From Hypericum androsaemum (Eukaryota > Streptophyta > Magnoliopsida > Malpighiales > Hypericaceae): a DNA stretch of 64,000 nt. This document shows positions 46,857 to 57,500 of the stretch, piece by piece. The stretch is taken from the NCBI GenBank assembly GCA_963995505.1, contig OZ023198.1, positions 124,001-188,000 of the forward strand, given 5' to 3'. A program made the translations under genes and the position numbers. The first letter of the stretch is position 1. Each line of letters starts with the position of its first letter. Under the pieces are notes generated by a model that was given only the letters and a program-made list of their open reading frames with translations, was not told where the DNA came from and searched no databases.

Positions 46857-46931
46857 GGCTCTTGTTTGGAATCGAACCGAAGACCTCCACAATTTTAAAT
46901 AAGTACTCTAACCAACCAATCTACAAGAGTC
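46857..46931 (-). other. tRNA-like module 1, left arm
   Basis: 75 nt on the minus strand with acceptor-like ends (G-A-CTCTTG against CAAGAGCC), GGTTGGTTAGAG in the D-arm place and a T-arm CGGTTCGATTCC. The D stem does not pair well, so this is tRNA-like rather than a working tRNA. Confidence 0.5.
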
Positions 46932-47174
46932 TATTGACTTATATCTTTGTAATAAATAATATATTACATATATACGATTTCTATAAAATATGTAATATAT
47001 TAGAGTATTTTTCTTAAAGAGAGTTTATTTCCCTGAAAATACTCTGGGAGGTCGAGCCAAAAAACGCACAAAATGGAGCGGTTTTGTGTGCCAAAAAATG
47101 CTCAAAATAGAGCGTTTTTGTCCAAAAACGCTATAGTTCCAACATTTTTTGGTTTTCATAAAACAAAACAGCTT

Positions 47175-47246
47175 GCTCTTGTTTGGAATTGAACTAAAGA
47201 CCTCAGGTTTATTAAAGAGCACTTTAACTAATTGAGCTATGAGAGC
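47175..47246 (-). other. tRNA-like module 2, left arm
   Basis: 72 nt on the minus strand: GCTCTCATAGCTCAATTAG, then GTTAAAGTGC, and a T-arm TTTAGTTCAATTCCAAA with AGAGC closing the acceptor. It differs from module 1 but has the same layout. Confidence 0.5.
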
Positions 47247-47299
47247 TTATTGACTTATGACTTTGTAATAAATAATATATATTATATAAATACGGAATC

Positions 47300-47930
47300 A
47301 ACCTTTATAAATACATATTTATGTTACACATTATTTATTTCGTAAATACGTATTTATATTACACATTATTTATTTCGTAAATACGTATTTATGTTACACA
47401 TTATTTATTTCGTAATTACGTATTTATGTTACACATTATTTATTTCGTAAATACGTATTTATGTTACACATTATTTATTTCGTAAATACGTATTTATGCT
47501 ACACATTATTTATTTCATAAATACGTATTTATGTTACACATTATTTATTTCGTAAATACATATTTATGCTACACATTATTTATTTCGTAAATACATATTT
47601 ATGCAACACATTATTTATTTCATAAATACGTATTTATGCAATACATTATTTATTTCGTAAATACGTATTTATGCAATACATTATTTATTTCGTAAATACG
47701 TATTTATGCAATACATTATTTATTTCATAAATACGTATTTATGCAATACATTATTTACTTTGTAAATGCGTATTTATGTAATACATTATTTACTTCATAA
47801 ATGCGTATTTAAGTAATACATTATTTATTTCATAAATACGTATTTATGCAATACATTATTTATTTCATAAATACTTAATTATGTAATACATTATTTATTT
47901 CATAAATGCGTATTTATGTAATACATATAA
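47300..47930. repeat. 35-bp tandem array, left arm
   Basis: About 17 head-to-tail units of 35 bp, each with a palindromic core AAATACGTATTT and a spacer TTACACATTATTTATTT. Units near the outside carry ACACATT, those towards the centre ATACATT, so the array shows ordered divergence. Confidence 0.9.
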
Positions 47931-48049
47931 ATTATTTATATGTATTGCACAAATACATTTTATGTAATATGTTAATTATTTCATAAATACATATTTATGA
48001 AATACATATAAATAAATTATTTATTACATAAATATATATTTATTACATA

Positions 48050-48670
48050 AATAATGTATTCCATAAATACGCATTAATGAAATAAAATAATCTATTACAT
48101 AAATACGCATTTATAAAATAAATAATGTATTGCATAATTAAGTATTTATAAAATAAATAATGTATTGCATAATTAAGTATTTATGAAGTAAATAATGTAT
48201 TGCATAAATACGCATTTATGAAGTAAATAATGTATTGCTTAAATACGCATTTATGAAGTAAATAATGTATTGCTTAAATACGCATTTATGAAGTAAATAA
48301 TGTATTGCATAAATACGTATTTATGAAATAAATAATGTATTGCATAAATACGTATTTACAAAATAAATAATGTGTAAAACAAATACGTATTTAGGAAATA
48401 AATAATGTATTGCATAAATATGTATTTACGAAATAAATAATGTATTGCATAAATATGTATTTACGAAATAAATAATGTATTGCATAAATACGTATTTACA
48501 AAATAAATAATATAGTGTATAAATACGTATTTACGAAATTAATAATGTATTGTATAAATACGTATTTACAAAATAAATAATGTGTAATATAAATACATAT
48601 TTACGAAATAAATAATGTGTAATATAAATACATATTTACGAAATAAATAATGTGTAACATAAATATGTAT
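48050..48670. repeat. 35-bp tandem array, right arm
   Basis: The inverse of the left array: about 17 units containing AAATACGTATTT or AAATACGCATTT with AAATAAATAATGTATTGC spacers, in mirrored order of divergence. Confidence 0.9.
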
Positions 48671-48734
48671 TTATAAAGGTTGATTCCGTATTTATATAAT
48701 ATATATTATTTATTACAAAGTCATAAGTCAATAA

Positions 48735-48806
48735 GATCTCGTAGCTCAATTGGTTAAAGCGCTCTTTAAAAAACCTGAGGTCTTTAGTTTGATTCCAAAC
48801 AAGAGC
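48735..48806 (+). other. tRNA-like module 2, right arm
   Basis: 72 nt: GATCTCGTAGCTCAATTGG, then TTAAAGCGC and the T-arm TTTAGTTTGATTCCAAA, closing with AGAGC. It has the more canonical D-arm (GTAGCTCAATTGGTTAAAGC), but the anticodon stem is poor. Confidence 0.5.
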
Positions 48807-49022
48807 AAGCTAAACTTTTTTTTGATGAAAACCAAAAAAGCTCTATTTTGAGCATTTTTTTGGCACACAAAACCGCTCCATTTTGAGCATTTTTTGGCTC
48901 GACCTCCCAGAGTATTTTCAAAGAAATAAACCCCTTTTAAGAAAAATACTCTAATATATTACATATTTTATAGAAATCGTATATATGTAATATATTATTT
49001 ATTACAAAGTTATAAGTCAATA

Positions 49023-49097
49023 GGCTCTTGTAGATTGGTTGGTTAGAGTGCTTATTTAAAATTGTGGAGGTCTTCGGTTCGATTTCGAACAAGAGCC
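49023..49097 (+). other. tRNA-like module 1, right arm
   Basis: 75 nt beginning GGCTCTTGTAGATTGG and ending GAACAAGAGCC. The eight terminal bases pair perfectly with each other. The T-arm TTCGGTTCGATTTCGAA pairs over five bases around a standard loop. The D and anticodon stems are weak. Confidence 0.55.
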
Positions 49098-49388
49098 ATT
49101 GTGTGTTTTTATTTGGATTTTCTCCCCCTTGCAGCTATTTTTTTTTCGGTGACACCAAAAAATGCTCCACTGGGAGCGGTTTTTGGCAAACCAAAAAACG
49201 CTCCCAGTGGAGCGATTTTTGGCAAACAAAAAACACGCTGCCCGAGCAGCGGTTTCGTGCGAAGGAAAAACGCTCCCCGCTGAGCGGTTTCTGGCTCGAC
49301 CTCAGACAAGGAAAACATCCCCTGACAACCCCATTCAGGAAATTGTCGGGGAAATAAACCCACTTTTGAAAAATTACCCGAGTTATTG

Positions 49389-50681
49389 GTTTCAACCCGA
49401 TGGTTTGTGGTTACTTGAATTTCAAGTATTTGATTTGTTGCATTGGGAGATATTTAGTGTTCTTACGTTGCTAGAAGGTATTGAAGAGTGCCCATATGGA
49501 TATACTCCTGGTCTCATAAGCATCCATATAAATAAGACTAAAAAAATACGTCCAACGATACATAATAAAATTTAATGATAAAGTGATTTTCTAAACATGC
49601 TTGTGGAAGTGATTTTCTAAAGTAACTTTTCTTGTATTTTTGGGCTTGTCTAGATCAGATTAAATCAAATAAAATAACTTAATTGGTTTTTTCAACTTCA
49701 TAGGATATGCCTAAATTATTATCTTACACGGGTTAAGTAAAAGTATCAGCTATCTAATTGTGAGTCAGGGCCTACTAGGAAAGTCTAATAGATGAGAATA
49801 GAAATAAGGTGGCTATAATTTTATTTTATAAACTTCAGGTCAGGTTTCTATATAATTTACCTAAATGTGTTTGGAGAAAATATTTGGTTGAGAATCAATA
49901 TAAATTTTAGAAGATGAATAAAGGTATAAATTCAGTTTGGCAAAAAAAAATTCTCACGCATTAAAATTCACCATTAAGTTATGCAGCATTATAAACACCA
50001 ATTAATGTGTTTATTGTTCCTTTTTATTAAAATGAGTTTTTGGTTGGTACAAGTACGAACTCGTCTTTTTGCATTAATATGCAGAAACCATCATAAATTC
50101 AGGAAATATTGATGAACATTTATTCTGATGGTACAGAAGTGGGAATGGGACTACGGTTCAAACCCAAAAAAATTACTTATAAAAAAATTAATTCGGAAAG
50201 TGTCGGCAACACAACTCCTCTGAGCATATATTATTCATTTCCCTGTATGAAATCCATTTTTTCAGATTTTGATTTGGGATAATTTTGTATCTAATTGAAT
50301 TAATAATAAAGACGAATCCGGATACAAGTAATAAATTAGTATTTTGAATTATTCAAAGTATCTGAATAAAAATTTTAAAAAAATTTTAGGCTAAATTATT
50401 TATAAATCTCTGGGGTTGAATATCACATTTCTTGTCCTTCAATTTCACAAAATGATTTTTCATCCCTTATTTAGTTTTATTGTACTTTCGGGGCTGTTGC
50501 TAACGTCATCCCTCAATATAATAAAACCAAAAATTGACGAACGAAAGACTATATTGCCAAACTACTCAAATCTGAGAATAATTTACCCAAAAATTTAACT
50601 CAACCCACTCAAAGTAGCTCAACCCAAAACACATCTGGCCACTTTGTTGTATTGGGCTTGACTTACCCAATCTCACCCTCC
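49389..50681. other. AT-rich interval, no gene seen
   Basis: Short open frames only; no domain or repeat recognised. Confidence 0.35.
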
Positions 50682-50690
50682 CAAGCAAAC

Positions 50691-51119
50691 GGCTTTGGAT
50701 TGGGTACGGAGTGAAGGAATTGATTCCGTACGGTTTGAAGTGAAGGGGGACCGCAGCGGCAAGCACAGTTATGTGATAATGGCAAACACAGTTATGTGAT
50801 AATGGCAAGCGCAGTTATGTGATAATGGCATTTGTTTTTGTGAAAATGGCAAGTCCCCGTTGATGATAATTGCATACGTGGTTTTTTTCATTTTGGTCCC
50901 CCGTATTTTAGTATTTTTGCAAAAAGGTCACACTGGCATGCGCAGTTATGTGATACTGGCATGCGTAGTTATGTGATAATGGCATTTGTATCTGGCCTAC
51001 ATTTGTGCGTGGCTTTTTTTATTTTGGTCCCCGTATTTTAGCGCGTTTGCAAAAAAGTCCCCGCATGTCTTCATTCCAAACGGTTCGGAATAGTGGCATT
51101 CCGTACCCAATCCAACCCC
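50691..51119. mobile_element. Small palindromic MULE-type MITE, 429 bp, with 9-bp target duplication
   Basis: CAAGCAAAC is repeated exactly at 50682-50690 and 51120-51128. The ends are inverted (TTGGATTGGGTACGGA near the left end, its inverse TCCGTACCCAATCCAA near the right). The middle holds repeated CAGTTATGTGATAATGGCA units, three in the left half and two in the right. There is no coding region. The 9-bp duplication and G-start suggest Mutator-type mobilisation. Confidence 0.75.
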
Positions 51120-51128
51120 CAAGCAAAC

Positions 51129-51428
51129 AGATTCTTAATTCTAATTCAACCCCAATCCCACAATCGAGCATTTTCCGGAATTCTAGATATAAACCCTAAA
51201 TTATCAATTCCCAAAACGTGGTTGTCTCATCTTTGATCTATAAGTTTGTTTTTCCCTCTTTTAACCTACTCTAGTGGCTCTCTTTTCCCTTCATAATGGT
51301 ATTGGTGGATATGTTCCTGGTCTCGGAAGCATCCATATATAGCTAGTTGTGTGTTTGGAGTGACAAGTACTTGCTTCAGGATGCATCCCAGGAATGAGAA
51401 ATAATCGGAGTATTAATATTCGTATTAA
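51129..51428. other. Spacer, no gene seen
   Basis: Ordinary sequence between two mobile elements. A short stretch near 51297-51340 (TGGATATG.TCCTGGTCTC, then AAGCATCCATATA) resembles 49495-49530 next to the foldback element, hinting at a local duplicated unit. Confidence 0.35.
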
Positions 51429-51433
51429 TAATA

Positions 51434-51672
51434 TGTAACGGACTAAGGCAGAAGAATAAACAAAGCTGGGCTTACGGGTCATTGGGCTTGTTGTAGGCTA
51501 AGGCCCAAATAGAGATTACACTTGTATAAATAGATAATTCGGTACAAACTCAGGGATCATTCTGAAATAATGCCATAACAGGAACGATAACCGTTTCCTC
51601 TTCTTCCTACTCACTCTCTAATTCTTTCCCAAATCTTTCTATTCTTGAACCTTAATTCCCGGGATTGTTACA
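51434..51672 (+). mobile_element. Solo LTR with 5-bp target duplication
   Basis: Starts TGTAACGGACTAAGG and ends GGGATTGTTACA (239 bp, inverted ends TGTAAC/GTTACA). The flanks are identical: TAATA at 51429-51433 and 51673-51677. A TATA-like TATAAATAG lies near 51525 and the 3' half is pyrimidine-rich. Layout and the TTCTTGAACC.TAATT.CC segment resemble the Ty3 LTR at 9019-9259. Confidence 0.85.
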
Positions 51673-51677
51673 TAATA

Positions 51678-54520
51678 GTTAATTCTTTGTTTGGATTCAA
51701 ATTCGAATATTAATACTCCGATTATTTTAGTTTTTTGTTTGGATTCAAATTCAAATAGTAAATTAATTATTTTGAATAATTGTTAATTCAGATAGTTGAG
51801 ATTCGAATAATCTGATTATTCTCCCCTAAATGCAATGATTAAAGAAACATTAAAATAAAACAGAGGTGTACAATTCGTATGAGAGGTTAGAAAATTAAAC
51901 AGAGGTGTACAATTCAAATTGGAAGTCAAATGTAAATATGGTTGTATTGCTATGTCTTTAGTTCAATCTATTTATAATTTTAGACGAGTCTAGGAATTAG
52001 AGAGTGACTATATCTAGAATGCTTTGGGCATAATATTCTAAAATTTCTTGACTATATATAACCAAACTTAAAAGGTTAAGATGCCTTACTATGTCTACGA
52101 ATGTAAGGAAAAAACATGGATCTACTACTTTTATCAATTTATAAAACTATACTAATGTGCTTATGTCTATTTGATTTCATAGTCTGAAATTTCAAGTTTC
52201 TTTAAGATACGTTTGATTACACTAAATTCAACTTGAGTTATTTGAAGTTGAGAGGACCTAGCTATTATCTTGTAATATCTCTTTTTTTTTGGGTCAGGTA
52301 ATATCTCTTTGTTTGAATACGATCAATAAGGTAAAGTAGGACCTAGCTACCCCTCAATAAGTTGCTACTTGCTAGTATCTTTCTTTTACCTAAAAAAAAG
52401 GGTAAAGTAGCACCTAGCCACCCCTCGATAATTTGCTAATACTTCTTTTTTACCTTTCGAAAAAAGGTCAAGTAGGTCTTAGAGTAGCTTTTGAAGATAT
52501 TCGGACGCGTAAAAGGTTCCATTACTTATCAATAAGGCCAAAGGTTTCTAGACCAACGATACAAGGTCTCGTAAATAATTAAGAGGTCTAAGGTTCAAAC
52601 TTTAGTAATATCATGGTGTAATAATTTACTTTTAAAAAAATTATTTATGAATAAGCGATAATTAATTTATGTGGATCACTCCATTCCATTCGAGTAGGAA
52701 AATTGTGATAGCTTGCCTCCACCCGGCAATTGACAACAACTGCATAACAATGTAAGTGTGAGTAACTTCTGAGTTGTGCACATAGTGGCTGCAAGGATGG
52801 ATAACAAGGTCCGATAGTTTCTGATTTTGATTAAAAATAGACACAATGGCATGGTCAGTAAATAGTGCAATGCACTCATTAATTTGGTTGATATGCATAC
52901 AGCTTTAATAAATCAATAAATTAAGATGTATAGAAAAGCACTTCTGTTTTCCTTAGGTCAAATATAGTTGTCAAATTTTACTCCTTTGTTTTGGAAGAAA
53001 TTTTTTACGTCTACCAGAATAAAAATTCAGCAGTATGGATTTAAAAAAACAATAATAAGAAATTTATCGTTAGGTATAAGCTTATTGATCTCTGTCGACG
53101 ATGGAACAACCTGTCAAAATATTTATGGTCACAAATCCTTGTTGGTCACGGGACACTTGTTAGGAGGTGAACATAACTCGATGCTCAAGAATTCCCACAT
53201 ACGAAAATGTTAATATTAATAAAAAATTACAGTACGTTAAATTTATATCGTAATCACTAATTATTATTTAAAAATTAAAAGATTATCAACTATCATATTA
53301 TTATTAACTAAATAGAATGTCTTCATTTGTTGCTATTAAAATATGATATGATAATACTCGATTCATATTCCACTACGTGTGCTTCCAAGCGAGGACACAC
53401 GGCGGTTATCGGAGACGTCGGTACTTCTTTTCCCCCACTCAGACACGAACACAAGTTATTCTTCTTAATTTGATCCTTCCAGCGTCGCAAGAAAACAAGT
53501 TTCACTGACCCAACAAATTACCGGATAACACAAAAAGGCTTGGAAACTTTGGATCTGATATTGAATTACTGGGAGAAAATTGTTTGAAATGTGTGCATAA
53601 TATTATTACAGCCCCCACCCCACATTAGCTTTTTTATGTGTAAAGCAAGCGAGGACACGTTGAACCTTTGAGGCACACACGCAACGCAACTTTATCCATT
53701 TTCTTCGGACCTTTAATCAACGAACCCCATCAAATCACTCACTTGGTGGTCCAAAACAACAATGTTTGTGCAACAACGATTGTCCCCCTTCCCTTCTCAG
53801 CCTCTTCCCAAAAAATGTCAAAATCGAACATTGTTGGACGTTTAATATGGACGGACTCTACGTCGGCCAACGGTTCTTTTCAATGATGCATCATCAGCTA
53901 ACAGTTTAGATAGGGTTCTTGTGCTATCTAGAAACAGATATTTCTTGAAAATTCTAGCGTATCTCCGAACCAATCTAAATGAGATCTCCAGCAGAGCATA
54001 TTCGTTAAGAACTATATTTATCACAACAAATTGTGCAATAAACGGCATAAATACTATGTAATAACGCTGAATAACACTTTTTGCAAGAACGATCCTTTCT
54101 CGACATTGGATTGGTAATTGCAATAACGCTTATGATATGACAGTAAAACTCTTGTAATTAGGCCTTCTTTGATCATTATGTTTGAAACAGAGTGCGACAG
54201 GTGATATTCACTTCAACTGAAAGTACAGCAACATCACATGAACTTGTATACAACACACATCCATCTCGTTTCATCAGAATAAACAGGAGTAGATTGAAGA
54301 GAGGTGTGGGTACAACCACCCTGGTAACGCAGACTAGGACCCCAAAAAATAATTCCCGGAGCCTGCAACATTTTTAGGAGAAGCCCTTTCTAATTACTTG
54401 ACCAACAATACTTTGTTGGCTCATCTTTGACATGGGCTCTATAGATGATACAATATATAACCTATATGCTACAACTGTACATGTCGAAGAGGTTGGTCGA
54501 TCGATCGAATGTCAACCACG
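51678..54520. other. Long AT-rich interval with a possible SINE fragment
   Basis: No gene recognised. Near 52570-52640, GGTCTAAGGTTCAAACTTTA is followed by TAATATCATGGTGTAATAA and an A-run, similar to the arrangement near 26750-26810. The last part (about 54140-54520) is the 3' UTR side of the thioredoxin gene. Confidence 0.35.
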
Positions 54521-56103
54521 TCACCTCCAAGCAGTGACCATGGTTTTTCCTTCTGCACCTTCAGCAGACTTTGAGGGAACCACGGGTCGTGGAAGGGGCA
54601 CGCTTGAATCCGAATGTGATGGAGCAGGAGATGACACTGTCAGTTCCTCCGCTGGAGTAGGCTCCGATTCAACCGGTTTCGGTGTGTAGGTGAAGGACAG
54701 ATCTTTGTTGGCTGCTAATGCAGCGAGCTCCTTCTCTTCAAGCCCTTTCGTTGGCCCAAGGCTGCACCTAGCTGGAGTGTGCTTGGCCAATGCATCTTTG
54801 AATTTTTTGATCTGAACAAGTGACACCAACTGTTAGCGAAAAAACTCGACAAGTTCCTTCCAAAACAGTACTAAAGCATCTATAATAACTGCAGATCGAT
54901 GCATCAATCAGCAACCAAAACTCTATGGAAAAGAAAGCCCAGATCACCACCATCCAATCAGATCAGATACATAAGAAGATGAGTTACACAACAATACATC
55001 GTAAAGTTCAAGGATCCCAAGAGAACCCCAGACCCAGTCCTGAAAAAACCAGGGTTCCAGGCAGAAAACAGATATTTTGATCTTAAGAACCGCGAGTGAG
55101 TGGAATTAAAAACCCCAAAATCAGAAACTCCTCATATAAACAACCATCATAGAAACAAAACAATGGAAGCAGCGGCACTAACCGTGGCATTGGTACAGCT
55201 AAAGCTGCATAGTCGGCCATGAGCGCCTCTGTAGAACCGGAAGAATGGAAGCACATGGACATTTAAACTATAACACATGGACTTCTGGTCCTCGTAATTG
55301 AGGTGGAGGAACTGCACCTCTGGATTCATCTCAGCAAGCTGGCACAGCTGCAATAATGCAAAAGACCAGAAGTTACTAAAAGTTTAAAGAGACACAAATA
55401 CGAAAACATCACTCCTTTATCATCATGCCACCCGTCGTGTTGTACCTTGGGATGGAGAGCTCTGCATCCACCACATCCAGGGGAGAAGAAGGCAACGACT
55501 ACAAGCTTATCGCCAGCATTCGCGAGGGAGTCCACGAGTTCCTGCGCGGAAGTCACCTCTGTCATGTTGGGATGCAAACCCTTCTCCCACCATTTCTGAG
55601 CATTCCCAATTCTGAACCCACCCCCCTGTTCATTTCCACAAAAAGGATAAAGCATTATTAAACAAAAACACATATATCCTCAAGATCTATAAACACCACT
55701 AAGAACCCAAATTGGGATTAATTCCCAAACTAACGATCCTGCTCAAACTCATCCCCAACAACCACAATAGCAACATACCGATTCTAAACCAACACAGCCC
55801 AGTTCCCTAAATATAAAAAAAAAATCCAAAAAAAGAAAGACCAACCTGGGTCTTAGTTGTTGAAGCAAAAAGAGGAAGCCCAGTTCTAAATCGGCTCCTG
55901 CGATCCTCCCTCCCTAGGAACCCGGTTCCCAACGACGTCGTTTGGGATCTCCACGAAGCCTGGACCGGTTTAGCCCTCAAAGGGAACCCCCCCTTGAGCT
56001 TGCAACTCTTAGAGATCAAGCCAATTTGTTGCTCGTTTTGGCTTCTATTAAACGGATAAGAAGAGGGAGGGAACAGATTTGCCTTGGTCAACATATCCGC
56101 CAT
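54521..56103 (-). CDS. Atypical Cys/His-rich thioredoxin, chloroplastic (thioredoxin-like 1 / ACHT type)
   Basis: Exons 56103-55846, 55625-55446, 55347-55183 and 54811-54521 are all GT-AG and phase 0, giving 297 residues. The first 86 residues form a Ser/Arg/Lys-rich chloroplast transit peptide (MADMLTKANLFPPSSYPFNR at the start). The thioredoxin fold follows: KWWEKGLHPNMTEVTSAQEL, then VVVAFFSPGCGGCRALHPK with the redox pair C137-G-G-C140 in place of the classic CGPC. Next come CQLAEMNPEVQFLHLNYEDQ, CYSLNVHVLPFFRFYRGAHG and CSFSCTNAT. The C-terminal region has CSLGPTKGLEEKELAALAAN and an acidic, Pro/Ser-rich tail. ACHT proteins transfer oxidising equivalents in plastids, for example from 2-Cys peroxiredoxin to metabolic enzymes. 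All family residues are present and the gene looks intact. Confidence 0.95.
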
Positions 56104-57492
56104 GGAAACTAAAACCAGAAGAAAAAAGAAAAACAGAGGACAAAAGGCTCAAACTTTGGTATGGAAACACGAGAAACGATGGATTTTTCGGATGCAAATG
56201 GGAAATTGGGAACTGGGTTTCTCGAGGTACAAGGAAATGGCTTGGAATTTGCTGGCTTTTTTGTTTCCCACTTTGAATAAAGCGAAGGGTCCCTTCTTTA
56301 GGAAGGAAGGAAGGAAGGATGACGAGTAATTTATCCATTTCTTTTTTTCTCTTATTTCGGGCTACGTGGGGCCTAGTAAGCGTTTGCTTTTAGGATAAGT
56401 CGGCAGACATGTTCAGTTCTGTTCAGCTAAAGCGGATAAATAGTACAACGTGAAATTAATTGCAAATTGACGGGTTTTTTAAATTATTGTATCCAGATAT
56501 TTATAATACTGACTAATTAAATTACGTGATAATTCTAGTATTTTCAAGAATTATACATTTTAATTTAGAAATAATAATAGATGGGTAAGTAAAAAAATTT
56601 AATTGTTAACTTTGCAAATAACAATTATTTTAGGAAAATTGTTTTCTACACTAACAAAAATTTATTCTATAAAACATGCTATATATTTATGAATTGGCAA
56701 AAAAGATTCTTCACTAAACCAATGGACCTTAAGCTTAATGGAATTAATTGGAATTGACAATTCTAATTAATTATAAAATTATATAAAATACTAGACAGTA
56801 CCAGCGCTTAAACTAATCACACCTCGTAGATACCAAATTACGCATATGGAGGATCGTTGACCGGAAAATTTGCAGACATTTTTGAAATTCAGAAAAATGC
56901 ATAGGAAACAATTAAGTTGCGTGTTAGCAAATTTAAGCCAAACCAAACGGATCCCTAACACGAAAAGACAGCTGGCTATTTTGGAACCGTTAGATTCGTG
57001 GGGAGAGAGATCCAATGGCTGAGAACGTTTTTGGAAGGAAAATTATTTAATATTTATAAATGGATAAGGTTCCGTTCCGTCTCTGCATTTTGTGTGTAGT
57101 GGGTGTAGTTTCGCCAGCATTTCGAGATTCTTGCATCGCAATCGTAGGCGGGACACGTGGTAGGCATACTTTTAAAAAGCGCGGTACAACTGGTTGAATT
57201 GCAATTTAAGATTTTATTTTTATACCAAAAATGGAAACGTCACATCCGGTTAACTTTTTTTTAGGAAATACATCCGGTTAACTTAGCTGGTACAGATTCA
57301 TTTAACTAAATTTTATATTTTTGAATAGATTTTAGTATTTTGACATTAAAAATAATTATATTTAAATATATATATATTTTTTTGTCATTAAAAAAGATTA
57401 TACCAGTACTTTGACATATATATAAATGATAAATTTATAATAAATTTAGAGAACATATTGATATATTAGAGATAAATATAGATCAATCTCCA
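56104..57492. other. Upstream region of the thioredoxin gene and AT-rich spacer
   Basis: The first 250 bp, with GGAAGG repeats near 56300-56320, are the 5' UTR/promoter side of the thioredoxin gene. The remainder is AT-rich without recognised features. Confidence 0.4.
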
Positions 57493-57500
57493 ATTTTTTA

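Larger units (their letters stand above)
46573..49379. mobile_element. Foldback Mutator-like element, 2807 bp, with perfect 9-bp target duplication
   Basis: The flanks are identical 9-mers, GAGTTATTG at 46564-46572 and 49380-49388. The left end starts GAGTAATTTTTCAAAAG; the right end, inverted, is GGGTAATTTTTCAAAAG. Almost the whole element is one inverted repeat with arms of about 1.4 kb meeting near 47976. In each arm, from outside inwards, lie a cluster of GCTCC/GGAGC hairpin boxes, a tRNA-like module, a second box cluster, a second tRNA-like module, and about 17 tandem 35-bp units. There is no transposase or other coding gene. A 9-bp duplication and long TIRs with a G-start fit the Mutator superfamily; the class is inferred from these alone. 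Confidence 0.85.

Noticed and set aside
46554..46898. Open frames around the hairpin boxes, mirrored at 49062-49575
   Set aside because: They occur in several frames on both strands because the boxes are repeated and palindromic; no sign of coding selection.
47300..48670. CRISPR-like regular array
   Set aside because: Units are contiguous without unique spacers and lie inside a plant transposon; it is a tandem repeat.
46857..49097. Functional tRNA genes
   Set aside because: Only the T-arm and acceptor-like ends pair convincingly; D and anticodon stems are poor, so I call them tRNA-like.
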